Made by a program: the position numbers and the translations under genes. A stretch of DNA of 64,000 nucleotides, from assembly GCA_030445265.1 (NCBI GenBank), contig JAUCSC010000001.1, positions 248,001 through 312,000 on the forward strand, written 5' to 3'. The DNA is from Candidatus Saccharimonadota bacterium. Lineage in GTDB: Bacteria > Patescibacteriota > Saccharimonadia > Saccharimonadales > Saccharimonadaceae. Positions 8,613-16,791 of this stretch are shown here, piece after piece. Under the pieces are notes generated by a model. It was given only the letters and a program-made list of their open reading frames with translations, was not told the origin of the DNA and did not search any database. Within the stretch, counting starts at the first letter, position 1; the number at the start of each line of letters is the position of its first letter.

Positions 8613-9245
8613 ATGTCTGAAATCACCGTTGATACTGAAAAGTTGACTTATGGGCTTGAACTTGGGATTGGTAATACACGAACTATCTTTGCTTCATTAC
8701 CACCTGAAGAAAGACTCCGCCTGACTGCTTGTGGCCTGGTATCTGCTGCCATTCACGCCTATGCTATCCGCGAAGGTATTCCTTCCAGGTTAATGCTGTC
8801 GACGCCTCAATTTTCATTCATCGATGATATTCAGCACGTATTTCCCCTCATAGGAGCGGGCGATGATCCTACGGTGATTGATGCTTCGGCGAGCCAGTTC
8901 TTGGGCTATGCTGGAATTTCTGTCGAATATCAAGATATTACGGGTCAAAGTATATTTCCGCCTGAAAAAGTGCTCAGTTTTGCATTGTCGGAAAGACACC
9001 TTGTTGTGAACTGGCTCGCGAAAGCAGTTCTAAATTTTCGAGCAGTAAATCAGCGTCCCGTAGGCAAGTTTGGCAGGCAACTCGGGGAGGGGCCTCTTGC
9101 TAATGCAAGTACCACACAGCTGAAAGAGGAATACGGTAGCATATGGAATCCAGAAAACACCCGTAGATGGGATGCGCCAGAGCATGTACAACGAGACGGC
9201 GAGGTAGTGAGCAGATATATATCACCGGGCGCTATAGTGGTGTAA
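8613..9245 (+). CDS. Hypothetical protein, 210 aa
   Basis: I recognise no family. It is a soluble-looking protein with mixed alpha/beta character (LELGIGNTRTIFASLPPEE, a long central region, and DGEVVSRYISPGAIVV at the end). There is no signal peptide or membrane helix. TATAGT (8598-8603) lies 9 nt before the ATG, giving a leader of about 3 nt, the style of this genome for single genes. It stands alone just beyond the tRNA-Gly relic. Confidence 0.65.
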   Translation: MSEITVDTEKLTYGLELGIGNTRTIFASLPPEERLRLTACGLVSAAIHAYAIREGIPSRLMLSTPQFSFIDDIQHVFPLIGAGDDPTVIDASASQFLGYAGISVEYQDITGQSIFPPEKVLSFALSERHLVVNWLAKAVLNFRAVNQRPVGKFGRQLGEGPLANASTTQLKEEYGSIWNPENTRRWDAPEHVQRDGEVVSRYISPGAIVV

Positions 9246-9316
9246 TTCCGGGAACTCACTCATATAGATTCTAAGAGATTGACCGAATATAATTTCTATT
9301 TTATTATATATCCCAT

Positions 9317-9478
9317 ATGGCTACCGAACAATCATTTGAAGATTTTGCTAATATCATCAGGGCGTCTGTTGACCATGCTACCCATGAAGTAGGGAACCAT
9401 GGAAAATTATGGAAGGAATATAACGGTGACTTAGATCACGTTCAGTACCTGGCTCCTACAGATGCAATTTTAAAGTGA
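9317..9478 (+). CDS. Small hypothetical protein, 53 aa
   Basis: Short open frame beginning MATEQSFEDFANIIRASVDH and ending LAPTDAILK. It is preceded by TATTAT/TATATA boxes ending about 7-9 nt before the ATG, as in other leaderless genes here. Its stop overlaps the 3' end of the convergent histidine kinase by 9 bp. It is acidic and hydrophilic and matches no family I know. It could be chance, but the start context is good. Confidence 0.45.
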   Translation: MATEQSFEDFANIIRASVDHATHEVGNHGKLWKEYNGDLDHVQYLAPTDAILK

Positions 9479-10465
9479 CGGTATGCAAACCCTTGCGTTC
9501 GTTCTATTTTCATGAGAACTTATGGCAATGTTTCCACCATGCAATTCAACGATCTGTTTTGTTATTGCTAGCCCGAGGCCGTAGCCATGAGCTGAATGGT
9601 GGATGTCTGTTTGATAAAAACGTTCGAAAAGACGAGTTACTTTTTCGGCTGGGATAGTCTCGCCGGTATTAGTAAAGCTGAATTCAACCATATTTCCTTT
9701 CTTGCGTACCGTTAGTTTCACGGAGCTTTTATTTGGTGAGAACTTTATTGCATTATCAAGAATATTTCCAAGCGCAATAATCAGCAAGTCTCGGTTACCT
9801 CGTAGCTGTAGGTTCGTCGCTTCTATGATCAATGCGATTTTCTTTTTTGTTATGATTTGTTGATACATACTCGTGATCTCGTCTATAAGATGATTCGACT
9901 CGACTGTGATTATATTCTGCAGCTTCTCATTACTGCCGATATGTGTCAGTAGGAGCAGCTCTCTAACGAGTGACGTCATGCGTTCTACTTCACGATTCGT
10001 ATTTGTAATCGTATCTCTATACTGCGCAACTGTGCGTTGTTTTTTTAATGCCAGTTCTAATTCGCCCGCCATCACTGCTAGCGGTGTTCTAAGCTCGTGT
10101 GAAGCGTTTGATATGAACTGCTGCTGCTGCTCCTGGCTCTTAATAAGGGGTTTGAGTGAGTGCTTCGACAACAGGTAGGCTAGTGTAGGAATTAAAAGTA
10201 ACGCGATGCTATTAATGCCGATAATAATATCTCGCATTCGGTCGAGTGCAACATCTGCAGCTACCGTTGCTGTGTCATCAGATAGTTCCTTGTTGTTTTC
10301 TGAGTTAGACTGCTCAACAAGCTCGTTGATGTGATCTACGTACCCTTTGCCTAGTGCGTCGTTGGTCCATAGATAAATACCGCCGCTAAATAGCCAAATA
10401 AAACCAAAGAAAACAATCGAATAATTAATAGTTAAACGTATAGTAGCTTTTTTGAATTCGTTCAT
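9470..10465 (-). CDS. Two-component sensor histidine kinase
   Basis: Membrane kinase of 331 residues. TM1 is at about 12-32, an external loop of about 50 residues rich in acidic and polar residues follows, and TM2 is at about 84-104. The dimerisation/phosphoacceptor H-box is SNASHELRTPLAVMAGE. The HATPase domain has an N-box (LGNILDNAIKFSPN) and a G-box (GYGLGLAITKQ). No clear HAMP domain is seen between TM2 and the H-box. It overlaps the response regulator stop by 4 bp (ATGA), so the two are co-translated. Confidence 0.93.
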   Translation of the reverse strand: MNEFKKATIRLTINYSIVFFGFIWLFSGGIYLWTNDALGKGYVDHINELVEQSNSENNKELSDDTATVAADVALDRMRDIIIGINSIALLLIPTLAYLLSKHSLKPLIKSQEQQQQFISNASHELRTPLAVMAGELELALKKQRTVAQYRDTITNTNREVERMTSLVRELLLLTHIGSNEKLQNIITVESNHLIDEITSMYQQIITKKKIALIIEATNLQLRGNRDLLIIALGNILDNAIKFSPNKSSVKLTVRKKGNMVEFSFTNTGETIPAEKVTRLFERFYQTDIHHSAHGYGLGLAITKQIVELHGGNIAISSHENRTNARVCIPSL

Positions 10466-11133
10466 GCTTCTAACTTATACCCTAAGTTACGGATCGTTTG
10501 GATTTGTTGGGGGTTGCCGCCTGCTTGTTTTATCTTTTGGCGCAGATACCTCACGTATGTTTCAACCACGTTTGAAAAGCCGTCGAAATTCATATCCCAT
10601 ACATGTTCGAGTAGATCATTTTTAGAAAGTACTTCACCGGCATGGTACATGAAAAAATGAAGCAAAGTGTATTCTTTAGCTGTGAGGTTAATGGGAGAGT
10701 CGTTATACGTCGCCACCTTCGTAGCTGTGTCAAGAGTGAGGCTTTTCACTTTAAGTATAACTGGCTCTGCTTTACTGCCCCGGCGAAGTAGGGCGCGAAT
10801 TCGTGCAGATAGTTCACCGAAAGAAAATGGTTTGACAAGATAATCATCAGCACCGGTATCAAGTCCATTTATTCTGTCATCGACACGATCGAGGGCCGTA
10901 AGCATGATTATCGGTATATCGGTATTCTTCTGTCGAATCTGGCGGCAAACCTCAATTCCGTTAATTTCAGGGAGCATGATGTCAAGGATAATAAGGTCGT
11001 ATCTGTTGATATCAAATTTATCGATTGCTTCCTGGCCATCATACGCCACGTCAACCATATAACCATCTTCATTGAGAGCTCTTTGAGTGAGAGCGGCAAG
11101 ATGCTTATGATCTTCGGCTAGTAAGAGCTGCAT
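10462..11133 (-). CDS. OmpR/PhoB-family response regulator
   Basis: Receiver domain with acidic pocket (LLAEDHK), phosphoacceptor aspartate in LIILDIMLPE, and the conserved PFSFGELSARIRALLRR lysine/proline region. The C-terminal winged helix ends YVRYLRQKI...IRNLGYKLEA. I chose the ATG at 11133 (MQLLLAEDH, 223 aa), because the annotated receiver fold begins there and the 12-residue upstream extension is non-homologous. It probably controls the small secreted protein and COG4705 gene just upstream on the other strand (inference). Confidence 0.92.
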   Translation of the reverse strand: MQLLLAEDHKHLAALTQRALNEDGYMVDVAYDGQEAIDKFDINRYDLIILDIMLPEINGIEVCRQIRQKNTDIPIIMLTALDRVDDRINGLDTGADDYLVKPFSFGELSARIRALLRRGSKAEPVILKVKSLTLDTATKVATYNDSPINLTAKEYTLLHFFMYHAGEVLSKNDLLEHVWDMNFDGFSNVVETYVRYLRQKIKQAGGNPQQIQTIRNLGYKLEA

Positions 11134-11256
11134 ACTTAAATTGTAACTTAGTAAGAATGAGAGGGACATGATAGGTGCTATTATTTTGGTCTCATGCTGC
11201 TCTCATTGAACAAAATATATACTTACTATGTAACCTAAGAAAGGGGCAACCAGCGC

Positions 11257-11463
11257 ATGAAACTTAATAAAAAGCTCATTGGTTTATTGGCCATACCAGT
11301 TATAGCTGGCGTCATTGGTGCAGTGGCCTTGAGTGCTACGGCAACTCACGCCGAATCTCAACCTGTAGAATCTTCACAGCAAGATGTTGCTGAGCCAGGC
11401 GATACGCAAGACTCTCCTGCCGAGGACAATGACACGATACCTGATGCTGAAACAAACGATTAA
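11257..11463 (+). CDS. Small exported acidic protein, 68 aa
   Basis: Has a typical signal peptide: MKLNKK, a hydrophobic core LIGLLAIPVIAGVIGAVAL, and a possible signal-peptidase site after ATHA. The mature part is only about 35 residues and very acidic (repeated D/E with Q, P and T), so it may bind cations or act as a sensor ligand. It starts with AAAGGGG about 12 nt before the ATG and ends at a strong terminator. Divergent from the two-component pair, which may regulate it. Confidence 0.65.
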   Translation: MKLNKKLIGLLAIPVIAGVIGAVALSATATHAESQPVESSQQDVAEPGDTQDSPAEDNDTIPDAETND

Positions 11464-11479
11464 GATGGGTCCTGCCCAT

Positions 11480-11510
11480 AAAGGGGCCGGTAAATATCGG
11501 CCCCTTTGTT
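11480..11510 (+). terminator. Intrinsic terminator
   Basis: AAAGGGGCCG / CGGCCCCTTT stem with a 7-nt loop, followed by a T-rich tract. Confidence 0.85.
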
Positions 11511-11589
11511 GTACTAGTGTTATTCCCATGTGTCGTCTGTTTTAATAAATGACAGGATATAGCTAACAGAAAGCAATGAATAGAAAATT

Positions 11590-12381
11590 ATGACAAAAGT
11601 AACAAAACATTCGGCGGCTCAAACAAAAAGGCAACTGCAGAGCAAAGTTCCTGAAATAATTATATTTTTTTGGATTATTAAAATCCTTTGCACGACAGTA
11701 GGTGAAACGGCAGCGGATTTTCTGAATATGAATTTAGATCTCGGACTGAGCGTTACTACATTTCTGATGAGTACACTCTTGATCATTGCCTTGATTGTTC
11801 AGTTCGCTACAAGACGATATGTGCCGGCAGTCTATTGGATAGCAGTAGTTCTTATTAGTGTCGTCGGGACGCTCATTACTGATAACCTTACAGATGTTCT
11901 GGCTGTTCCACTTGCTGTTAGTTCGATAGTCTTTGCTACCGCTTTGGCGATCACATTTGCTCTTTGGTATCGGAATGAAAAAACACTTTCTATCCATTCA
12001 ATCAATACGAGTAAACGTGAGGCCTATTATTGGTTGGTGGTCCTTCTTGCGTTTGCTCTCGGAACGGCAGTCGGGGACATGATTGCTGAACAATTTAACT
12101 TCGGCTACCTGCCTTCCTTCTTCTTGTTCGGTGTCGTTACCGGGCTCATCGTTGTTGGTCGTTTTGTATTCAAACTTAATGTAGTATTTGCCTTTTGGGC
12201 GGCATACATTCTTACTCGCCCATTAGGGGCGTCTCTCGGTGATTTTCTGTCTCAACCCACAGACTCGGGAGGCTTAAGTCTTGGCACTACGGTGACAAGT
12301 TTTATCTTTCTTGGCCTCATTCTCATTCTCGTTACCTATCTCATTTTTACAAAGAGAGATGTAGTGACTGAGAATGCATAG
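11590..12381 (+). CDS. COG4705-type multi-pass membrane protein
   Basis: About eight hydrophobic helices arranged as two similar halves. KILCTTVGETAADFLN in the first half is echoed by LLAFALGTAVGDMIAE in the second, and each half carries a conserved acidic TTxGExxxD/GDxxxD-like motif inside a helix. These features match the uncharacterised COG4705 family, often found near two-component systems. Buried acidic residues suggest ion or substrate movement, but function is unknown. It lies beyond the small acidic protein, near the histidine kinase pair. Confidence 0.72.
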   Translation: MTKVTKHSAAQTKRQLQSKVPEIIIFFWIIKILCTTVGETAADFLNMNLDLGLSVTTFLMSTLLIIALIVQFATRRYVPAVYWIAVVLISVVGTLITDNLTDVLAVPLAVSSIVFATALAITFALWYRNEKTLSIHSINTSKREAYYWLVVLLAFALGTAVGDMIAEQFNFGYLPSFFLFGVVTGLIVVGRFVFKLNVVFAFWAAYILTRPLGASLGDFLSQPTDSGGLSLGTTVTSFIFLGLILILVTYLIFTKRDVVTENA

Positions 12382-12589
12382 TTTGCTCGACTCTACGTGC
12401 ATCATTGAGGTAGCTGACTGCATAGGAATATAAGTACAATAAAGTTAAGTGGATAGTGAATATTGGTTTATTCTTCAAATTTTCTTTTCCACTGACGCTC
12501 TCTTATTTACTGCAGGCTTCACTATCTACATTGTTTAAAATCTAAAAGTATACTACTATACAAAAAAGCATTAAAAGGTATAAAACTAT

Positions 12590-12853
12590 ATGATAAAAAA
12601 ATCAAAAATTACGAACAATAAAAAAGAAATACTTTTTCAGTCAATTTCAATTGCATCTGCCGCCGGAGTAGTCGTTATAATTCTATTCTTAATTTCATAC
12701 GTAAATACAATGAATACTTTAAATAACGATTTAGCTAAACAGGTATTTACACTTTTAAATAAAGATACGCAGTTACAATACTGTATTGATAATGACATAA
12801 AGCCATGCACGTCTGATTCTATTAGTGATTATAATAATAAACTTGAGAAATAA
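12590..12853 (+). CDS. Small single-TM membrane protein, 87 aa
   Basis: Lysine/asparagine-rich N-terminus, one hydrophobic helix (SIASAAGVVVIILFLISYV, about 24-42), and a polar C-terminal tail with two cysteines (YCIDNDIKPC) that would be outside. It is strongly AT-rich compared with neighbours, suggesting a different origin or relaxed selection. TATACA/TATAAA boxes precede the ATG. No family recognised. Confidence 0.55.
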   Translation: MIKKSKITNNKKEILFQSISIASAAGVVVIILFLISYVNTMNTLNNDLAKQVFTLLNKDTQLQYCIDNDIKPCTSDSISDYNNKLEK

Positions 12854-12914
12854 TATTTTATCGTATTTGAACGGATTGTTCTTGCTCAGCAGCTAGGGCT
12901 CACTAAAATATTTT

Positions 12915-12937
12915 AAGACGCTTTGGCGTTTTTTTCT
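12915..12937 (+). terminator. Intrinsic terminator
   Basis: AGACGC-TTTG-GCGTTT stem-loop followed by a T run. Confidence 0.7.
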
Positions 12938-13023
12938 TTAAAGCAATATAACCTGACTCAATATTGTTATATGAGATAATAAGTTAATCAGTAGATTGCC
13001 AGAAAATAATAAAAGGAGTTTAT

Positions 13024-13440
13024 ATGAACAAGCAGATTTTTATTAACCTACCCGTCAGCGATCTGAGTGCATCAACGCAGTTTTACCAAGAGCTCGGTTT
13101 TACAAAGAACCCCACATTCTCGAATGAAAGCGCGAGCTGCATGGTGTGGTCGGATAATATTTTTGTCATGCTCTTGATGCATGACTTTTATAAATCGTTT
13201 CTAGCTGGCAAAGAAATCGCCGATACGAAGAAAACAAGCGGCGTACTGATCGCTTTGTCTTTGGAGTCAAAAGAAGCAGTCCAGCAATTTGCCGACACAG
13301 CCAAACAAAATGGCGGTGACTATTATCAAGTCGACAGCGGTGCGCCAGCTGATTTGATGTTTGGCTATGAAGTGCAAGATCTCGACGGTCACACCTGGGA
13401 GCCAATGTGGATGAGTCCTGACTTTGATCCTGAGCACTAG
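13024..13440 (+). CDS. VOC (glyoxalase/bleomycin-resistance fold) protein
   Basis: The 138-residue protein starts IFINLPVSDLSASTQFYQEL and ends EVQDLDGHTWEPMWM. These are the two beta-alpha-beta-beta-beta halves of the vicinal oxygen chelate fold, with a late DLDGHTWE metal-ligand region. Close relatives are annotated as lactoylglutathione lyase-like or extradiol dioxygenase-like proteins; the substrate cannot be told. AAAGGAG lies 6 nt before the ATG. The SDR gene follows after 25 bp, so they may form an operon. Confidence 0.85.
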   Translation: MNKQIFINLPVSDLSASTQFYQELGFTKNPTFSNESASCMVWSDNIFVMLLMHDFYKSFLAGKEIADTKKTSGVLIALSLESKEAVQQFADTAKQNGGDYYQVDSGAPADLMFGYEVQDLDGHTWEPMWMSPDFDPEH

Positions 13441-13465
13441 GCATAAATAAGGAGACAAGAACTAT

Positions 13466-14188
13466 ATGGCAAGAGTATTCATTACAGGATCGGCAGATGG
13501 GCTCGGGAGCCTAGCTGCCCAAGCCCTCGTAGAGCAGGGGCATCAAGTCGTACTTCACGCGCGAAACGAAGAGCGTGCTCGGGTAGCGCGCGTAAAAGTA
13601 CCAGAAGCTGAGGATGTATTAATTGCCGATCTGAGCGACCTGGAGGCAGTAAAAAAACTGGCCGAAGAGGTAAATCAGCTCGGACATTTTGATGCAGTCA
13701 TATATAACGCCGGCGTTTATCAGGCCCCTAATGAGCAAGTTTTTGCGGTTAACAGTCTTGCGCCATATGTACTGACTTGTCTCATCAATAAACCGGACAG
13801 GCTTATTTATATCAGCTCAGGATTGCATAGGAGCGGTGACGTCGATATTCAGAATATAGCGACTAACACCGGATATTCTGATTCTAAACTGCAGGTACTC
13901 CTGCTCGCAAAAGCGGTCGCCAGACTATGGGCATCGGTATACGCCAATGCCGTTGATCCTGGCTGGGTGCCGACAAAAATGGGTGGAAGCGGAGCTTCCG
14001 ACGATCTTCAGCAAGGAGTTGAAACCCAAGTATGGCTGGCAGTCGGTGATGACGCCGTAGGGACGGGTCGTTACTATTTCCATCGACAAGAAGACAGCTA
14101 CTCACCAAAAGCTGATGATATCGAACTCCAAGATAAATACCTCGCGTGCATGAAAGAGGTGAGTGGAATAGAAATTCCGCGTATATGA
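13466..14188 (+). CDS. Short-chain dehydrogenase/reductase (SDR)
   Basis: NAD(P)-binding motif ITGSADGLGSLAAQALVEQG (TGxxxGxG), the DLSDL segment, YNAGVY (NAG motif), and catalytic serine in YISSG. The usual YxxxK appears as YSDSKLQVLLLAKAV, which fits. At 240 residues it is a classical single-domain SDR, probably cytosolic. AAGGAG lies about 10 nt before the ATG. It forms a pair with the VOC protein upstream; the substrate is unknown. Confidence 0.88.
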   Translation: MARVFITGSADGLGSLAAQALVEQGHQVVLHARNEERARVARVKVPEAEDVLIADLSDLEAVKKLAEEVNQLGHFDAVIYNAGVYQAPNEQVFAVNSLAPYVLTCLINKPDRLIYISSGLHRSGDVDIQNIATNTGYSDSKLQVLLLAKAVARLWASVYANAVDPGWVPTKMGGSGASDDLQQGVETQVWLAVGDDAVGTGRYYFHRQEDSYSPKADDIELQDKYLACMKEVSGIEIPRI

Positions 14189-14285
14189 TCCTTTAATCAT
14201 TCAAGATACTGGGTGACTTTGCTTTGAAATCAGTGGTAAATGTAGTACGCTTATAGCAATAAGCACAAGCAGAATACTTTATTAA

Positions 14286-15680
14286 ATGAACGACGCACTT
14301 AATAAGCCACGTAGCCGCGGTCAGAACGATATGAATAAGCGGATCAAAAGAGCTGAAAAGCATGCCTATAATATTGCAAAAAGCATGCTGCACCGGAAAA
14401 GCTATAGCCGCTTGCTTCGGGTCATGGGCCCCGGGATTGTGACCGGTGCGGCCGATGATGACCCATCGGGTATCGCGACGTATTCCCAGACAGGCGCCGC
14501 TTATGGGTTTGGTCTGCTCTGGATATTTCCATTCATGTTCCCGCTACTACTCGCTGTTCAAGAAAGCTGCTCGCGTATCGGTGCAGTGACTGGCAAGGGG
14601 CTGGCCGCTATTTTGAAAGAAAATTATAGCAAGAAGCTCCTCTATATGTCGGTCATCCTCGTGGTCGTTGCCAATACCATCAATATTGGCGCAGACCTCG
14701 GTGCGATGGCAGCCACGACGCAGCTTTTTGTCGACCTGCCATTTGGGCTATTAGCCGCACTATATGCCGTGATCATCATGGGGCTGGTGATTTTTGTGAA
14801 CTACAAATCGTACGCCAAAATTCTCAAATGGCTAGCGGTAGCGCTCCTTGCCTATCCCGTAACGGCCTTTTTGATTGGGCAGAATTGGCCTGAGATATTT
14901 GCCCATACCTTTACGACGATGCCGCAGCTCGACCTAACGACGATGTACATCCTTGTCGGTATCTTGGGAACGACGATCTCACCGTATCTCTTCTTTTGGG
15001 ATACGTCAGAAGTCGTTGAAGAAGAGATCGCCAAAAGAAGGCTGACTGAAAAAACAAAAATCCCGCGAATCAGCAAGCGCTTCCTGCGCGGCGTTCGTCT
15101 CGATAACTTCGTCGGGATGTCGTTTGCAACAATTACTGCGTGGTTCATTGTGATTGTCTGTGCGTCGGTACTATTCAAGAATGGCATCACTGAGATCAAC
15201 ACGGCGTCAGACGCTGCAATGGCGCTTGAGCCACTTGTCCAGGGATTTCCCAACGCTGGACTGATTGCTAAATTGATATTCTCGGTAGGTATTATCGGCA
15301 TCGGCTTACTGGCGGTGCCAGTGCTGGCTGGCTCATCGGCGTATGCGATCAGCGAGACGGTTGGCTGGAAAGAGGGACTGTCTCGTAAGTTTAAAAAAGC
15401 CATCGGTTTCTACTGTGTCATTATCGCCGCTACGCTCGTTGGTCTGCTTATAAACTTTCTCGGCATTGATCCCATCCAGGCCTTGATCTTCACGGCAGTC
15501 TTTAACGGAGTAGCCGCAGTGCCGTTGCTCTTCATGATTGCGAGGATTGGTAATAGCAGCAAGATTCTCGGTGAATATAAAAATGGTCCCGTATCGAACT
15601 TTTTCGTTCGAATGGCATTTGTGGTGATGGCGGCGGCGGTGATTGTACTACTTTATTCCTTTATCGTCGGCATCGTTTAG
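14286..15680 (+). CDS. Nramp-related metal ion transporter
   Basis: LeuT-fold Nramp family member with about 11 membrane helices and a charged N-terminus of about 45 residues. The TM1 motif is GAADDDPSGIATYSQTGAAYG, i.e. DPSG where canonical Mn/Fe transporters have DPGN. In TM6 the canonical MPH is not visible (FFWDTSEVVEEE lies in this region). Substitution of these metal-ligand residues is typical of divergent Nramp-related proteins, so the transported ion (Mg, Mn or another) is uncertain. An internal ATG at 14331 (MNKRIKR) is an alternative start. Confidence 0.85.
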   Translation: MNDALNKPRSRGQNDMNKRIKRAEKHAYNIAKSMLHRKSYSRLLRVMGPGIVTGAADDDPSGIATYSQTGAAYGFGLLWIFPFMFPLLLAVQESCSRIGAVTGKGLAAILKENYSKKLLYMSVILVVVANTINIGADLGAMAATTQLFVDLPFGLLAALYAVIIMGLVIFVNYKSYAKILKWLAVALLAYPVTAFLIGQNWPEIFAHTFTTMPQLDLTTMYILVGILGTTISPYLFFWDTSEVVEEEIAKRRLTEKTKIPRISKRFLRGVRLDNFVGMSFATITAWFIVIVCASVLFKNGITEINTASDAAMALEPLVQGFPNAGLIAKLIFSVGIIGIGLLAVPVLAGSSAYAISETVGWKEGLSRKFKKAIGFYCVIIAATLVGLLINFLGIDPIQALIFTAVFNGVAAVPLLFMIARIGNSSKILGEYKNGPVSNFFVRMAFVVMAAAVIVLLYSFIVGIV

Positions 15681-15754
15681 CCGCCAGGCTATTGAAGTAG
15701 ATAATTCTATTTTCTGGTATTGCTCCAGCGCACCCCGAGGCGTATTGTTCTAAT

Positions 15755-16408
15755 ATGAATCAACGACTTCAAAAAATCTGGCACAATAATTCTCTGACCA
15801 TCATCATGCTGGCTCTCTTCCTTATCTTTTTAGTAGGGCAGAGCATCACGGGATTTGAGCAATATAATGAAGAACAAACCGAGCATCAGCAACACGTCAT
15901 AACGTATGGTGAATATCTCGGCAGTGCTCATTTTGTGGAAGCCGTGTTTGAAAACTGGGAGAGCGAATTCCTTCAGATGAGCATGTACGTACTACTTACC
16001 GTCTTTTTGGTGCAGCGAGGATCGGCCGAGTCACGAGAACCAGGTGCGGGAACTACTCCGCTTCGGGTTAAACGAAATTCACCGCGGCTATCAAAGATAA
16101 AAGGATTTGGTCGGATATTGTATGAGAACTCGTTATTCCTCGCCCTTTTTGCGTTGTTCATCATGTCCTTCTTCTTGCACGCGGCGGGCGGGGCGGCTAA
16201 TGCCTGCGAAGAAGCGATGCAACACCATGCCCAGTGCTATTCGACCCTAGAATATATCGGTACTTCTCAGTTTTGGTTCGAATCTTTCCAGAACTGGCAA
16301 AGTGAATTCTTGGCCGTAGCCAGTCTTGTCGTGCTATCGATATTCCTCCGCCAGAAAGATTCGCCAGAGTCTAAGGCGGTGACTGATCCAAATTCTAAGA
16401 CGGGGTAA
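15755..16408 (+). CDS. DUF6766-like membrane protein
   Basis: Two similar halves, each with a NSLxxxxLALFxxF helix, a middle polar stretch, and an [E/Q]SEFLxxxxxVLLxxFLxQ helix (first ESEFLQMSMYVLLTVFLVQR, second QSEFLAVASLVVLSIFLRQK). The pattern matches the uncharacterised DUF6766 family of four-helix membrane proteins. TM1 contains LIFLVGQSITGFEQYNEE. The second half has two cysteines that would lie outside. It begins shortly after an AATAT-type box. Function unknown. Confidence 0.65.
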   Translation: MNQRLQKIWHNNSLTIIMLALFLIFLVGQSITGFEQYNEEQTEHQQHVITYGEYLGSAHFVEAVFENWESEFLQMSMYVLLTVFLVQRGSAESREPGAGTTPLRVKRNSPRLSKIKGFGRILYENSLFLALFALFIMSFFLHAAGGAANACEEAMQHHAQCYSTLEYIGTSQFWFESFQNWQSEFLAVASLVVLSIFLRQKDSPESKAVTDPNSKTG

Positions 16409-16471
16409 TATCACTGCTGCAGTCAAAGAACGCGAGTATAATATGAGTAAAACTATTCAAGGAGGTAAGAA

Positions 16472-16768
16472 ATGCTCACAGGAATTGTTTATGCTATCGG
16501 TGGTTTCATTGAAGCTCTGGTGGGCCTTCGATTCATCTTCGAATTGTTTGGAGCCGACCCAGCAAGCCCGTTTGTTACCTGGATATATAGTTTGAGCACG
16601 CCATTCGTCGCGCCGTTTGCTGGTATTTTTGGACAAAACGCTACTATCACGGGAGCGGGCGTCGTTACGACGAGTACTTTTGACTGGGCAGCGCTGGTGG
16701 CTCTCGTAATCATCGGTATTGTCTTTGGTATCCTTGCCCGTGTGCTTACGCCTCGGCGTGTTGTCTAG
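16472..16768 (+). CDS. YggT-family-like small membrane protein
   Basis: 98 residues with two hydrophobic helices (about 5-25 and 68-90). The ASPFVTWIYSLSTPFVAPF segment between them resembles the YggT signature. YggT proteins are small membrane proteins linked to osmotic tolerance or division in other bacteria. A strong AAGGAGG lies 8 nt before the ATG. It stands alone, convergent with the MFS exporter. Confidence 0.65.
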   Translation: MLTGIVYAIGGFIEALVGLRFIFELFGADPASPFVTWIYSLSTPFVAPFAGIFGQNATITGAGVVTTSTFDWAALVALVIIGIVFGILARVLTPRRVV

Positions 16769-16791
16769 CTCGGCATGTATCAGAGATTAGT

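Noticed and set aside
14852-15403. Antisense open frame (183 codons) in the Nramp gene
   Set aside because: Composition follows from the reverse of a hydrophobic coding region; no promoter or ribosome site.
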